64,000 bases of DNA from Arthrobacter sp. Soil782 (GTDB taxonomy: Bacteria; Actinomycetota; Actinomycetes; Actinomycetales; Micrococcaceae): the NCBI RefSeq assembly GCF_001428435.1, contig NZ_LMSO01000001.1:1406653-1470652 (forward strand), in the 5' to 3' direction. Every line of letters begins with the position of its first letter. Position 1 is the stretch's first letter. Positions 41,963-50,313 of the stretch are shown in pieces. The position numbers were made by a program, and so were the translations under genes. A model generated the notes under the pieces. It was not told where the DNA came from. It saw only the letters and a program-made list of their open reading frames with translations, and searched no databases.

Positions 41963-42038
41963 TGGTGCGCGCGAAGGGATTCGAACCCCCAACCTTCTGA
42001 TCCGTAGTCAGATGCTCTATCCGTTGAGCTACGCACGC
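41963..42038 (-). tRNA. tRNA-Arg(ACG) with encoded CCA
   Basis: Minus strand: acceptor GCGTGCG pairs with CGCGCGC (one G-T), D-arm GTAGCTCAACGGATAGAGC, anticodon stem-loop CTGA-CTACGGA-TCAG giving anticodon ACG, T-arm GGGGGTTCGAATCCC, discriminator A and genomic CCA (41963-41965). Its A34 is the substrate of TadA, encoded 4 kb away. Confidence 0.96.
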
Positions 42039-42329
42039 AGTCAAAGCCGTTGTGAATGACTTTTCCATGGCCGTTTGGCCGTAGATAACTTTACAGCCAT
42101 TCGGAACCTAATGCTAATTGGCGAAAGTGTTCGATTACTACCGTGGAGTAGGTTAGACCGGTCTACGTGACGTTTATCACACTAAGCAGGGTGAGGAGTT
42201 AGGTGAAACCGCGTACTTGTGCGGATCGCCGCGTTCGCAGGGCCAACAGTACGCCTCCGACGGCGGAAATCCGCGCCGATACCGCCCCTAGCATCAATAC
42301 ACACCACCCACCCAACGAAGGGACGAGAC
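42039..42329 (+). promoter_or_regulatory. pckG control region with CRP/GlxR-like site and TAGACC palindrome
   Basis: The 291-base gap upstream of pckG holds two adjacent dyads: TAGACCGGTCTA (42154-42165), a perfect 12-base palindrome, and CGTGACGTTTATCACA (42166-42181), which matches the CRP/GlxR consensus TGTGA-N6-TCACA at 9 of 10 positions. They lie 150-175 bases before the ATG. cAMP-receptor-type control of PEP carboxykinase is known in related bacteria, so carbon-source control is likely. No convincing ORF or -10 box was settled in the rest. Confidence 0.55.
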
Positions 42330-44189
42330 ATGGGCGATTCTGTGCGGCAGCCGTTGCTTGCTGACCGAGCGACTGAGCACGATGCAGTAATGGCTGCACC
42401 TACAACTCACCAGGAACTGCTGGCCTGGGTCGAGGAGACTGCCGCGCTGACGCAGCCGAACCGGGTGTATTGGGTCAACGGATCCGCTGAGGAGAACGCA
42501 CAGCTCAGCGATGAGCTGGTCTCCGCAGGCACCTTCAAGCGCCTCAATCCCGAGCTCTTCCCCAACTCTTTCGCAGCGTTCTCCGACCCGGCCGATGTTG
42601 CCCGGGTCGAGGAGCAGACCTTCATCTGCTCGCAAAACGAGCGGGACGCCGGATTCACCAACAACTGGATGGACCCGGACAAGATGAAGGAGAAGCTGCG
42701 CGGCCTGTTCGCCGGCTCCATGCGCGGCAGGACCATGTATGTAATCCCCTTCGTCATGGGCCACCTCGATGCGCAGAGCCCGAAGTTCGGCGTCGAGATC
42801 ACGGACAGCGCCTATGTAGTGACCTCCATGCGCATCATGGCGACCATCGGTGCCGACGTCTTGGACCGGCTGACCGAACTCAATGCCGAGTTTGTCCCGG
42901 CCCTTCATTCCGTAGGTGCGCCGCTGGAATCCGGGCAGCAGGACGTCGCGTGGCCGTGCAACGAGGAAAAGTGGATTGTGCACTTCCCGGAGGAGCGCTC
43001 AATCTGGTCCTTCGGATCCGGTTACGGTGGAAACGCTTTGCTCGGCAAGAAGTGCTATGCCCTGCGCATTGCTTCGGTGATGGCCCGGGACGAGGGCTGG
43101 CTCGCTGAGCACATGCTCATCCTGAAGCTCACTTCTCCGGAGAACAAGACGTACTACGTTTCCGCAGCCTTCCCGTCCGCTTGTGGCAAGACGAACCTCG
43201 CCCTGCTCGACCCGACCATTGAGGGCTGGAAAGTCGAGACGCTCGGAGATGACATCACGTGGATGCGTTTCGGGAAAGAGGGAGAACTGCGTGCCGTGAA
43301 TCCGGAGACTGGCCTGTTCGGCGTGGCGCCGGGCACCGGTTGGGACACGAATCCCAACGCCATGCGTGCCATCGCCAAGGGCAATTCCGTGTTCACCAAT
43401 GTTGCATTGACTGACGACGGCGGTGTCTGGTGGGAGGGCATGACCGAGGACGTGCCTGCACACCTGATGGACTGGCAGGGCAACGACTGGACGCCCTCCT
43501 CGGACAACCCGGCTGCCCATCCCAATGCCCGATTCTGCACGCCGATCGACCAGATCGACATGCTTGCCGAAGAATTCAACGACCCTGAGGGCGTTGAACT
43601 GTCGGCGATTCTCTTCGGAGGTCGGCGAAAGACCACCGTCCCCCTCGTGACGCAGTCACGCGACTGGACCAACGGCATCTTCATGGGCTCCACCCTGTCC
43701 TCGGAGACCACGGCCGCCGCTGCCGGAGCGGTTGGCAGGGTGCGCCGCGATCCAATGGCGATGCTGCCCTTCATTGGTTACGACGCCGGTGATTACCTCA
43801 GCCACTGGCTGAAAGTCAGCGGCCAGGCAGACCAGACGCGATTGCCGAAGATCTTCCTCGTGAACTGGTTCCGCCGCACGGCGGACGGCGGCTTTGCGTG
43901 GCCGGGCTTCGGTGACAACTCACGGGTGCTCAAGTGGATCATCGAACGGCTCGAGGGCCAGGCCGATGCCGTTGAGACCCCGATCGGGTACGTGCCGGCG
44001 CCGGACGCGATCGATCTCACCGGCCTGGACCTCACCGCCGCTGACGTTGAGCAGGCGGTCCGGGTGGATGCTGACGAGTGGGCTGCCGAGCTGGAGGGCA
44101 TCGAGCAGTGGTACCAGCGGTTCGGGGAGTCATTGCCCTCGGCGCTTTCCGGGGAACTGCAGCGTTTGAAGGAGCGTTTCGCGGTCTAG
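42330..44189 (+). CDS. pckG: Phosphoenolpyruvate carboxykinase (GTP)
   Basis: A 619-residue GTP-type PEPCK converting oxaloacetate to PEP for gluconeogenesis. The kinase-1 loop [13 protein letters not shown], the Mn-binding region with [22 protein letters not shown] and the R/W-rich [20 protein letters not shown] are specific for the GTP family. Start chosen at [16 protein letters not shown] because GAAGGGACGAG precedes it; the frame is open 37 codons further upstream. Catabolism of aromatic acids and amino acids feeding the TCA cycle would require this enzyme. Confidence 0.97.
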   Translation: MGDSVRQPLLADRATEHDAVMAAPTTHQELLAWVEETAALTQPNRVYWVNGSAEENAQLSDELVSAGTFKRLNPELFPNSFAAFSDPADVARVEEQTFICSQNERDAGFTNNWMDPDKMKEKLRGLFAGSMRGRTMYVIPFVMGHLDAQSPKFGVEITDSAYVVTSMRIMATIGADVLDRLTELNAEFVPALHSVGAPLESGQQDVAWPCNEEKWIVHFPEERSIWSFGSGYGGNALLGKKCYALRIASVMARDEGWLAEHMLILKLTSPENKTYYVSAAFPSACGKTNLALLDPTIEGWKVETLGDDITWMRFGKEGELRAVNPETGLFGVAPGTGWDTNPNAMRAIAKGNSVFTNVALTDDGGVWWEGMTEDVPAHLMDWQGNDWTPSSDNPAAHPNARFCTPIDQIDMLAEEFNDPEGVELSAILFGGRRKTTVPLVTQSRDWTNGIFMGSTLSSETTAAAAGAVGRVRRDPMAMLPFIGYDAGDYLSHWLKVSGQADQTRLPKIFLVNWFRRTADGGFAWPGFGDNSRVLKWIIERLEGQADAVETPIGYVPAPDAIDLTGLDLTAADVEQAVRVDADEWAAELEGIEQWYQRFGESLPSALSGELQRLKERFAV

Positions 44190-44264
44190 CGGCGGGTAAT
44201 ACGCAACAGCGTGGCCGGTTCTGCCCAGCGGCGGAGCCGGCCGCGCTGCCTTGAAGATACTTCT

Positions 44265-45671
44265 CTACTGGCGGATCTGCTCGAGAACCGCAGTGGTGAG
44301 GCTTTCAAGGGTCTCAGGCTTCTCGGCTTCCGCGTTGAGCCTCAGGAACGGCTCCGTATTGGACGCCCGGAGGTTGAACCACCAGGAGCCGTCATCGGCA
44401 GTAAAGGTGAGGCCATCAACCTCGTCCACCGTGACGCCGTCGTTCTCGAATTCCTGCCGGACGCGCGCGGTCGCGGCGGCGACGTCGTCGAGCCGTGTGT
44501 TGATCTCGCCGGAGGCGAAGTAGGGCTCGTATTCACGGCCGAGCTCGGACAGCGGCTGACCCTGTTCACCGAGCGCGGCGAGCACGTGCATGGCCGCGAG
44601 CATTCCGGTGTCTGCGTTCCAGAACTCACGGAAGTAGTAGTGAGCCGAGTGTTCCCCGCCGAAGACCGCGCCCTCCTCGGCCATGACGGCCTTGATGAAG
44701 GAGTGGCCCACGCGCGTGCGCACCGGCCGGCCGCCCTCTGCGCGAACTAGTTCCGGCACGGCGCGTGAGGTGATCAGGTTGTGGATGATCACGGGTTCCT
44801 GCTCGCCGGCAGCCTGCGCACGGCGGATCTCCCTGCGCGCCACCATGCCCGTGATTGCGCTGGGCGAAACCGGGTTGCCCTGCTCATCGATGACAAAGCA
44901 CCGGTCCGCGTCCCCGTCGAAAGCGAGCCCGATGTCCGCGCCGTTACTGACCACTGCCTGCTGCAGGTCGCGGAGGTTTTCCGGCTCGAGGGGATTGGCG
45001 GGATGGTTGGGGAAGGTGCCGTCCAGCTCGAAGTAGAGCGGAATGATCTCGAACGGCAAAGCGTCCAGATACTCGGCCCCAAGCACTGCCGGAGTAGTGA
45101 GCCCTGCCATGCCGTTACCTGCATCCACAACAACCTTCATTGGGCGGCTGTCCGAGAGATCCACCAGCGAACGCAGATACTCGGCGTAATCCTTCAGTAC
45201 ATCCCGTGAGGAAGTGGAGCCACGCCGCTCGCCTGCCGGAATGGTGCCTTCAGCAAGGTACTTCTCCGCCAGCTCCCGGATCTCCGCAAGGCCCGTCTCG
45301 GAGGACACCGGGACTGCGCCGGGGCGGGACATCTTCATGCCGTTGTACTGGGCGGGATTGTGACTGGCTGTGAAGGTGACGCCTGCGGCGTTGTACCTGC
45401 CGCTGGCGTAGTAGAGCTCATCAGTGGAGATCAGACCGAGGAACACCACATCTGCGCCGCGGGTGGTAGCGCCTTCCGCGAAGGCGTCGGAAAACTCCGG
45501 CGAGGAGGGGCGCATGTCGCCGCCAACCAGGACGGTTTCCCCGGACAGCTTCAGCACATCAACGAAGGCGGCGCCCACTGCCCGGACGGACTCCGTGGTG
45601 ATGGTCTCACCGACGATCCCTCGTACGTCATAGGCCTTGAACGATGCGGACAGATCGATGGTTGTGTTCAC
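44265..45671 (-). CDS. manB: Phosphomannomutase/phosphoglucomutase
   Basis: A 468-residue alpha-D-phosphohexomutase. The phosphoserine loop is FTASHNPAQYNGMK (about 108-121), the metal loop DGDADRC near 245, sugar loop GGEHSAHYYF (about 322), and the C-terminal phosphate-binding loop RASNTEPFLRLN. It makes mannose-1-P or glucose-1-P for envelope glycans. GTG start; TAGACT lies 7 bases before it, suggesting leaderless mRNA. Confidence 0.94.
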   Translation of the reverse strand: MNTTIDLSASFKAYDVRGIVGETITTESVRAVGAAFVDVLKLSGETVLVGGDMRPSSPEFSDAFAEGATTRGADVVFLGLISTDELYYASGRYNAAGVTFTASHNPAQYNGMKMSRPGAVPVSSETGLAEIRELAEKYLAEGTIPAGERRGSTSSRDVLKDYAEYLRSLVDLSDSRPMKVVVDAGNGMAGLTTPAVLGAEYLDALPFEIIPLYFELDGTFPNHPANPLEPENLRDLQQAVVSNGADIGLAFDGDADRCFVIDEQGNPVSPSAITGMVARREIRRAQAAGEQEPVIIHNLITSRAVPELVRAEGGRPVRTRVGHSFIKAVMAEEGAVFGGEHSAHYYFREFWNADTGMLAAMHVLAALGEQGQPLSELGREYEPYFASGEINTRLDDVAAATARVRQEFENDGVTVDEVDGLTFTADDGSWWFNLRASNTEPFLRLNAEAEKPETLESLTTAVLEQIRQ

Positions 45672-45794
45672 GCTGGAAAGTCTAACCGCTTGGCTTCGGC
45701 CGTCCGGAGGCTGGGGAGTAATGGACGACGACGGTTGTCCACACTGCGCCGAAGCCCGCCGAATGCGTCAGTACCAACTGCCATACTGGGGCGC

Positions 45795-47909
45795 ATGGCT
45801 GAAACAACCACCCTCCACCAGCAGGCGCTCGCGATTCTTCGATCACTCGTGGGGCGCGAGGACGCCGCATTTCATGAGGGCCAGTTCGAGGCTATCGAGG
45901 CGCTGGTCAGTGGTGGGCGCCGGGCCCTGGTGGTGCAGCGCACCGGGTGGGGGAAATCCGCCGTGTACTTCGTTGCGAGCCTGCTGCTGCGCGCCACGGG
46001 TGCGGGACCCACCCTCATCGTGTCTCCGCTGCTCGCGCTGATGCGGGACCAGGTGGCTGCCGCCGAGCGGGCTGGTGTTCGGGCCGCTGCCATCAATTCG
46101 GCAAACCAAACCGAGTGGCAGGAAATCACCGCCCGGCTCGACGCGGACCAACTGGACGTGCTCCTGGTGTCCCCGGAGCGGCTGAATAACCCGGCCTTCC
46201 GCGAGAACCAGCTGCCGGAACTTATCCGTCGCACCGGGCTGCTGGTGATTGACGAGGCACACTGCATTTCCGACTGGGGGCATGATTTCCGGCCGGACTA
46301 CCGGCGCCTCCGCGATCTCATCACCACGCTGCCGCAGGGTGTGCCCGTGCTTGCAACCACGGCCACCGCCAACTCCCGCGTGGTCAAGGACGTCGAAGAT
46401 CAGCTCGGCACCGATGGAACTGCTGTCTACACACTGCGCGGAGAACTTGCCCGTAAGTCGCTGCGGCTCGGTGTGCTGCGCCTTCCGAGCCCCCGCTCAC
46501 GGCTCGCGTGGCTCCTGACCCACCTGAATGATCTGCCTGGAAGCGGGATTATCTACACCCTCACCGTCTCTGCAGCTGAAGACACTGCACGCCTCCTGCG
46601 CGAGAGCGGCCATTCCGTGCTGGCCTACACCGGCCGAACAGACCCGGCGGATCGAGAAGCGGCGGAGAAGGCACTCAAGAACAACGAGGTGAAGTCATTG
46701 ATTGCCACGAGTGCCCTCGGCATGGGCTTCGACAAACCCGATCTCGGGTTCGTGGTGCACCTTGGCGCGCCGTCCTCTCCGGTCGCCTATTACCAGCAAG
46801 TGGGCCGCGCCGGCCGAGGAACCCCCAACGCGGATGTGCTGCTGCTTCCAGGAAATGAGGACCGCGAAATCTGGGAGTACTTCGCCACCTCGTCCATGCC
46901 CGCCGAGGACAAGGCGCAGCGGATCCTGGCGGAACTGGCAGGAGGAACGGTGCTCTCCACGCCGGCCCTCGAAGCCCGGGTGGACGTGCGGCGATCGCCG
47001 CTCGAGCTTCTCCTGAAGGTGCTTGACGTGGACGGTGCGGTGCAGAAGGTGACCGGAGGTTGGCAGGCCACCGGGAGGCCCTGGGAGTATGACCGCGAGC
47101 GGTATTCGCGCATTTCGGCAGCTCGTGTGCAAGAGCAGAACTCAATGCTCGACTATGAAAATACCAGTGGCTGCCGGATGGAATTCCTCGCTGCCGCGCT
47201 CGATGATCCGCTGGCTGCGCCCTGCGGCCGCTGCGACAACTGTGCCGGGTCCTGGTTCTCGGACGAAGTGTCACACGACGCCTCGGAGAGTGCCGCCAGC
47301 GCGCTCGGCAGGGTCGGTGTCCTTCTGGAACCCAGGAGCCAATGGCCATCCGGGATGGACAAGCTCGGTGTCCCCGTCAAGGGCCGCGTCCCCGCGGACC
47401 AGCAGGTCTCCGCCGGACGTGCACTCGCACGCATGACTGACCTCGGCTGGGGGAACCGGGTAAGGGAACTCCTTGCGGACTCATCCGACGACGCCGCGCT
47501 GGACCCGGCAGCCGTGCAGGCCTGTGTGCGGGTGCTCGCAGAATGGCAGTGGGACACCCGACCGGTGGCGGTGGTCAGCATGCCATCACGACGGCGCGCT
47601 CTGCTGATCCGTTCGCTCGCCGAAAGCCTGGCCGGCGTGGGCCGGATCCCTTACCTGGGGGCACTTCAACTGCCGCAGGGCTGGCCGAGCGGTAGCTCCG
47701 GCGGCAACAGTGCGTTCCGCCTCGCAGCGGTGTGGGAGAGGTTTGCGGTACCGGACGAAGGCCGTGCCTGGTTCGCGGCCAATCCCGGGCCGGTGCTGCT
47801 GGTCGATGATCTGGCGGACAGCCGGTGGAGCCTCACAGTCGCCGGAAGGGCACTGAGGCAGGCAGGCGCCCAGGAGGTGCTTCCCTTTGTCCTCGCACTG
47901 AAGGCCTAA
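45795..47909 (+). CDS. RecQ-like DNA helicase with C-terminal phosphoribosyltransferase-like domain
   Basis: A 704-residue protein. RecQ helicase core: Walker A RTGWGKS (49-55, an unusual variant), DEAH in VIDEAHCISDWGHDFRPDY (about 149), motif VI QVGRAGRG near 334, and the zinc ligands C...CGRCDNC near 480. The C-terminus (from about 590) differs from RQC/HRDC: SMPSRRRALLIRSLAESLAG and VLLVDDLADSRWSLT (about 667-681) with the VxDDxxxTG-like PRPP-loop pattern of ComF/phosphoribosyltransferases. The upstream frame is antisense to manB and was trimmed; CATACT precedes the ATG by 7 bases. Confidence 0.9.
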   Translation: MAETTTLHQQALAILRSLVGREDAAFHEGQFEAIEALVSGGRRALVVQRTGWGKSAVYFVASLLLRATGAGPTLIVSPLLALMRDQVAAAERAGVRAAAINSANQTEWQEITARLDADQLDVLLVSPERLNNPAFRENQLPELIRRTGLLVIDEAHCISDWGHDFRPDYRRLRDLITTLPQGVPVLATTATANSRVVKDVEDQLGTDGTAVYTLRGELARKSLRLGVLRLPSPRSRLAWLLTHLNDLPGSGIIYTLTVSAAEDTARLLRESGHSVLAYTGRTDPADREAAEKALKNNEVKSLIATSALGMGFDKPDLGFVVHLGAPSSPVAYYQQVGRAGRGTPNADVLLLPGNEDREIWEYFATSSMPAEDKAQRILAELAGGTVLSTPALEARVDVRRSPLELLLKVLDVDGAVQKVTGGWQATGRPWEYDRERYSRISAARVQEQNSMLDYENTSGCRMEFLAAALDDPLAAPCGRCDNCAGSWFSDEVSHDASESAASALGRVGVLLEPRSQWPSGMDKLGVPVKGRVPADQQVSAGRALARMTDLGWGNRVRELLADSSDDAALDPAAVQACVRVLAEWQWDTRPVAVVSMPSRRRALLIRSLAESLAGVGRIPYLGALQLPQGWPSGSSGGNSAFRLAAVWERFAVPDEGRAWFAANPGPVLLVDDLADSRWSLTVAGRALRQAGAQEVLPFVLALKA

Positions 47910-47937
47910 CCGTTCAGCAGATACGTTCGTGTAAAGG

Positions 47938-47972
47938 AAAAGGCGCCCCGGTCCAGGACCGGGGCGCCTTTT
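47938..47972. terminator. Terminator after the RecQ-like gene and tRNA-Ser(GCT)
   Basis: Perfect 17-base arms 47938-47954 and 47956-47972 around a single base, with A-run left and T-run right, usable in both directions between the helicase gene and the opposite tRNA. Confidence 0.92.
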
Positions 47973-47979
47973 CGAAACG

Positions 47980-48067
47980 CGGAGACGGGGGGATTTGAAC
48001 CCCCGGTAGGCTTTAGGCCCACACTTCATTAGCAGTGAAGCCCATTCGGCCGCTCTGGCACGTCTCC
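47980..48067 (-). tRNA. tRNA-Ser(GCT)
   Basis: Minus strand: acceptor GGAGACG/CGTCTCC, GCCAGAGCGGCCGAATGGG D-region, anticodon stem-loop CTTCA-CTGCTAA-TGAAG with anticodon GCT (AGC/AGU codons), long variable arm, T-arm GGGGGTTCAAATCCCCC. CCA not encoded. Confidence 0.95.
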
Positions 48068-48132
48068 AGCAGCTATTACTAGCCACCCAAGACTACCCAG
48101 AACCTCAGGGCAAGAGCAAAATAACGCGGGCC

Positions 48133-50223
48133 CTACAGCTTGCCCGTCAGCGCTTTCCACACAAACTCGTGGGACATGGCGTGCATGCGCGCCGCCTGGC
48201 GGTTATCAGAGGCTCCGGCATGCCCGCCCTCGAGCGCCTCGTGGAACCAGACGTTCTTCACCCCGAGCGCCTTCATCCGGGCGGCCATCTTCCGTGCCTG
48301 CACCGGGCCCACCCGATCATCGCTCGTAGCGGTCCAGATCAGGGTCTTCGGGTACGCCGTCCCCTCCTGCAGCCGGTGATACGGCGAGAACGTCTGAACG
48401 TACTCCCACTGCTCCGGCTTGTCCGGATCGCCGTACTCGGCAATCCACGAGTAGCCCGCGGAGAGTTTGGTGTACCGCTTCATGTCCAGCAGGGGGACAC
48501 CACACGAGATGGCGCCGAAGAGGTGCGGGTATTTGGTGAGCATGTTGCCCACCAGCAACCCGCCGTTGCTCCTGCCCGTGCAGCCGAGCAGCTCCGGCCG
48601 GGTCACTCCGCGGTCCACCAGATCCTGGGCGATCGCGGCGAAATCCTCGTAGGCCCGGTGCCGGTTGGCGTGCAGCGCCGCCTGGTGCCATGCTGGCCCA
48701 TACTCGCCGCCGCCCCGGATATTGGCCAGCACGTACACACCGGACCGGCCGTCCTCGGTCCGGCGCTCCAGCCAGCCGCGCCCGGTCACTCCGCTGTACG
48801 CGGGTGTCATGGCATGTTCAAATCCTCCGTAGCCGGAGAGCAGCGTAGGGTTGCCGCCGTCGAGCACCAGGTCCTTGGACGCCACCTGGAAGTAGGGAAC
48901 CCGGGTGCCGTCACTCGATTGCGCGAAGTGCTGCGAGACGGTGAAGGAGGACTCATCAAAGTACGACGGAGACTCCTTCACTTCCGCGTGCGCTCCACCG
49001 ATGGTGCCGCGCACCACCGTAGTGGGAGTGAGGAAGCCGGTGGCAACCAGCCAGTAGTCGTTACCGGCGTCGTCGTCCTCGTCATCGACCGCATACGCAT
49101 CCACCGAGTGCAGGGGCGGGCAGGCATCCAGCAGTTCGGCCGTCCACGAATCGGCAGGGTTGAGCACGCGGATTTCCGAAGAAACATCCCTGAGCAGGTT
49201 GAGCAGGAGGTAGTCCCTCGTCCAGCTCCAGGACTGCAGGGCAGTGTGCGCATCCGGCTCGAAGACGGTTGTCAGTCCGCGGCGCCCGGCGAGGAAGTCC
49301 TCCAGAAGGACCGCCTGAAGCGAGCCTCCGCGGTATGTGACGCCGTCGAGTTCGAAATCGGTCCGTGGCCGCAGCAGCAGCCACTGGCGGTGCAGCGACA
49401 CGTTGACGTCGTCGGGGACGTCGATGTGCACCCACTCCTCTTCGCGGCGCAGGTAGGTGCGGCTTGAGTAGAAGTCGATAATGTGGGCGGCGATATCGCG
49501 TTCGAAGCCCGGCGTCTGATCATGGGCCACTGCGGCCATCATCGAGTTCTCAGGGATCTCGAAGTAGAGCTGCGCAGCGTCCAGCGGTTCACCACGCCGA
49601 AGGGTGCGCACTGTGCGGGGGTAGGAGCTCGTGGTCATAGATCCCGGCCCGAAGTCCGTGCCGACATGCAGCGCATCCGGTCCGGCCCAGCTGATCCTGC
49701 TCTTTGCCACCGGGATATCGAAGCCGCCCTTCACGAAGGAGCGGTCGGCGAGGTCGTACTCGCGGTAGCGCTGCGCGTCCCCGCCGTCCGGTGAAAGGGC
49801 AATCAGGGCCCGCCGGTAGGGATCGCCGTTAGCCGGACGCAGGAACATCGCGCCGCCCCAAACCCACTCCTGACCCTCCACAGCCGCCAGCTCATCGACG
49901 TCGAGAAGCGTGTCCCACTCCGGCGCATCGGTGAGGTAGCTGTCCCAGGTGGTCCGCCGCCAGAGCCCTTTCGGGTGTTCCTTGTCCCGCCAGAAGTTGT
50001 AGTAGTGCTCACCGCGCTTGGCGACCATCGGAATCCGGTCGGAGGAGTCAAGAACCTCGAGAAGGCGCTGTTCGTCTTCGAGGAAGGCGTCGTTGACCAG
50101 AACCTCCTCCGTCTCCGCGTTCTGGCCGCGCACCCACTGGAGGGGTTCTTCGCCGTAGATATCCTCAAGCCAGAGGAATTCGTCGTCGCTGGTAGGAATG
50201 GGTTCAGGCACGGTGGACGTCAT
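48133..50223 (-). CDS. Prolyl oligopeptidase family serine peptidase (S9)
   Basis: A 696-residue cytoplasmic peptidase with an N-terminal seven-blade propeller and a C-terminal alpha/beta hydrolase. Catalytic triad by position: Ser552 in GRSNGGLLVGNML, Asp635 or 636 in TSDDRVGP, His668 in GGHAGASD. No signal peptide. It cleaves short peptides after Pro or has related specificity. ATG directly follows TAAGAT-N6, suggesting leaderless transcription. Divergent from the UvrA2-like gene. Confidence 0.92.
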   Translation of the reverse strand: MTSTVPEPIPTSDDEFLWLEDIYGEEPLQWVRGQNAETEEVLVNDAFLEDEQRLLEVLDSSDRIPMVAKRGEHYYNFWRDKEHPKGLWRRTTWDSYLTDAPEWDTLLDVDELAAVEGQEWVWGGAMFLRPANGDPYRRALIALSPDGGDAQRYREYDLADRSFVKGGFDIPVAKSRISWAGPDALHVGTDFGPGSMTTSSYPRTVRTLRRGEPLDAAQLYFEIPENSMMAAVAHDQTPGFERDIAAHIIDFYSSRTYLRREEEWVHIDVPDDVNVSLHRQWLLLRPRTDFELDGVTYRGGSLQAVLLEDFLAGRRGLTTVFEPDAHTALQSWSWTRDYLLLNLLRDVSSEIRVLNPADSWTAELLDACPPLHSVDAYAVDDEDDDAGNDYWLVATGFLTPTTVVRGTIGGAHAEVKESPSYFDESSFTVSQHFAQSSDGTRVPYFQVASKDLVLDGGNPTLLSGYGGFEHAMTPAYSGVTGRGWLERRTEDGRSGVYVLANIRGGGEYGPAWHQAALHANRHRAYEDFAAIAQDLVDRGVTRPELLGCTGRSNGGLLVGNMLTKYPHLFGAISCGVPLLDMKRYTKLSAGYSWIAEYGDPDKPEQWEYVQTFSPYHRLQEGTAYPKTLIWTATSDDRVGPVQARKMAARMKALGVKNVWFHEALEGGHAGASDNRQAARMHAMSHEFVWKALTGKL

Positions 50224-50313
50224 ACCGTTATCTTAGGCAACTTGCCTCGTGTGTGCTCATTGCCTGATGAATAGGGTCTGCCCATCGCTTGCCTTACCTG
50301 ATTGGATAGAGCC

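Noticed and set aside
45360-45794. Possible long N-terminal extension of the RecQ-like helicase
   Set aside because: This part is antisense to manB; helicase family starts at MAETTTLHQQ and a -10 box lies just before it.
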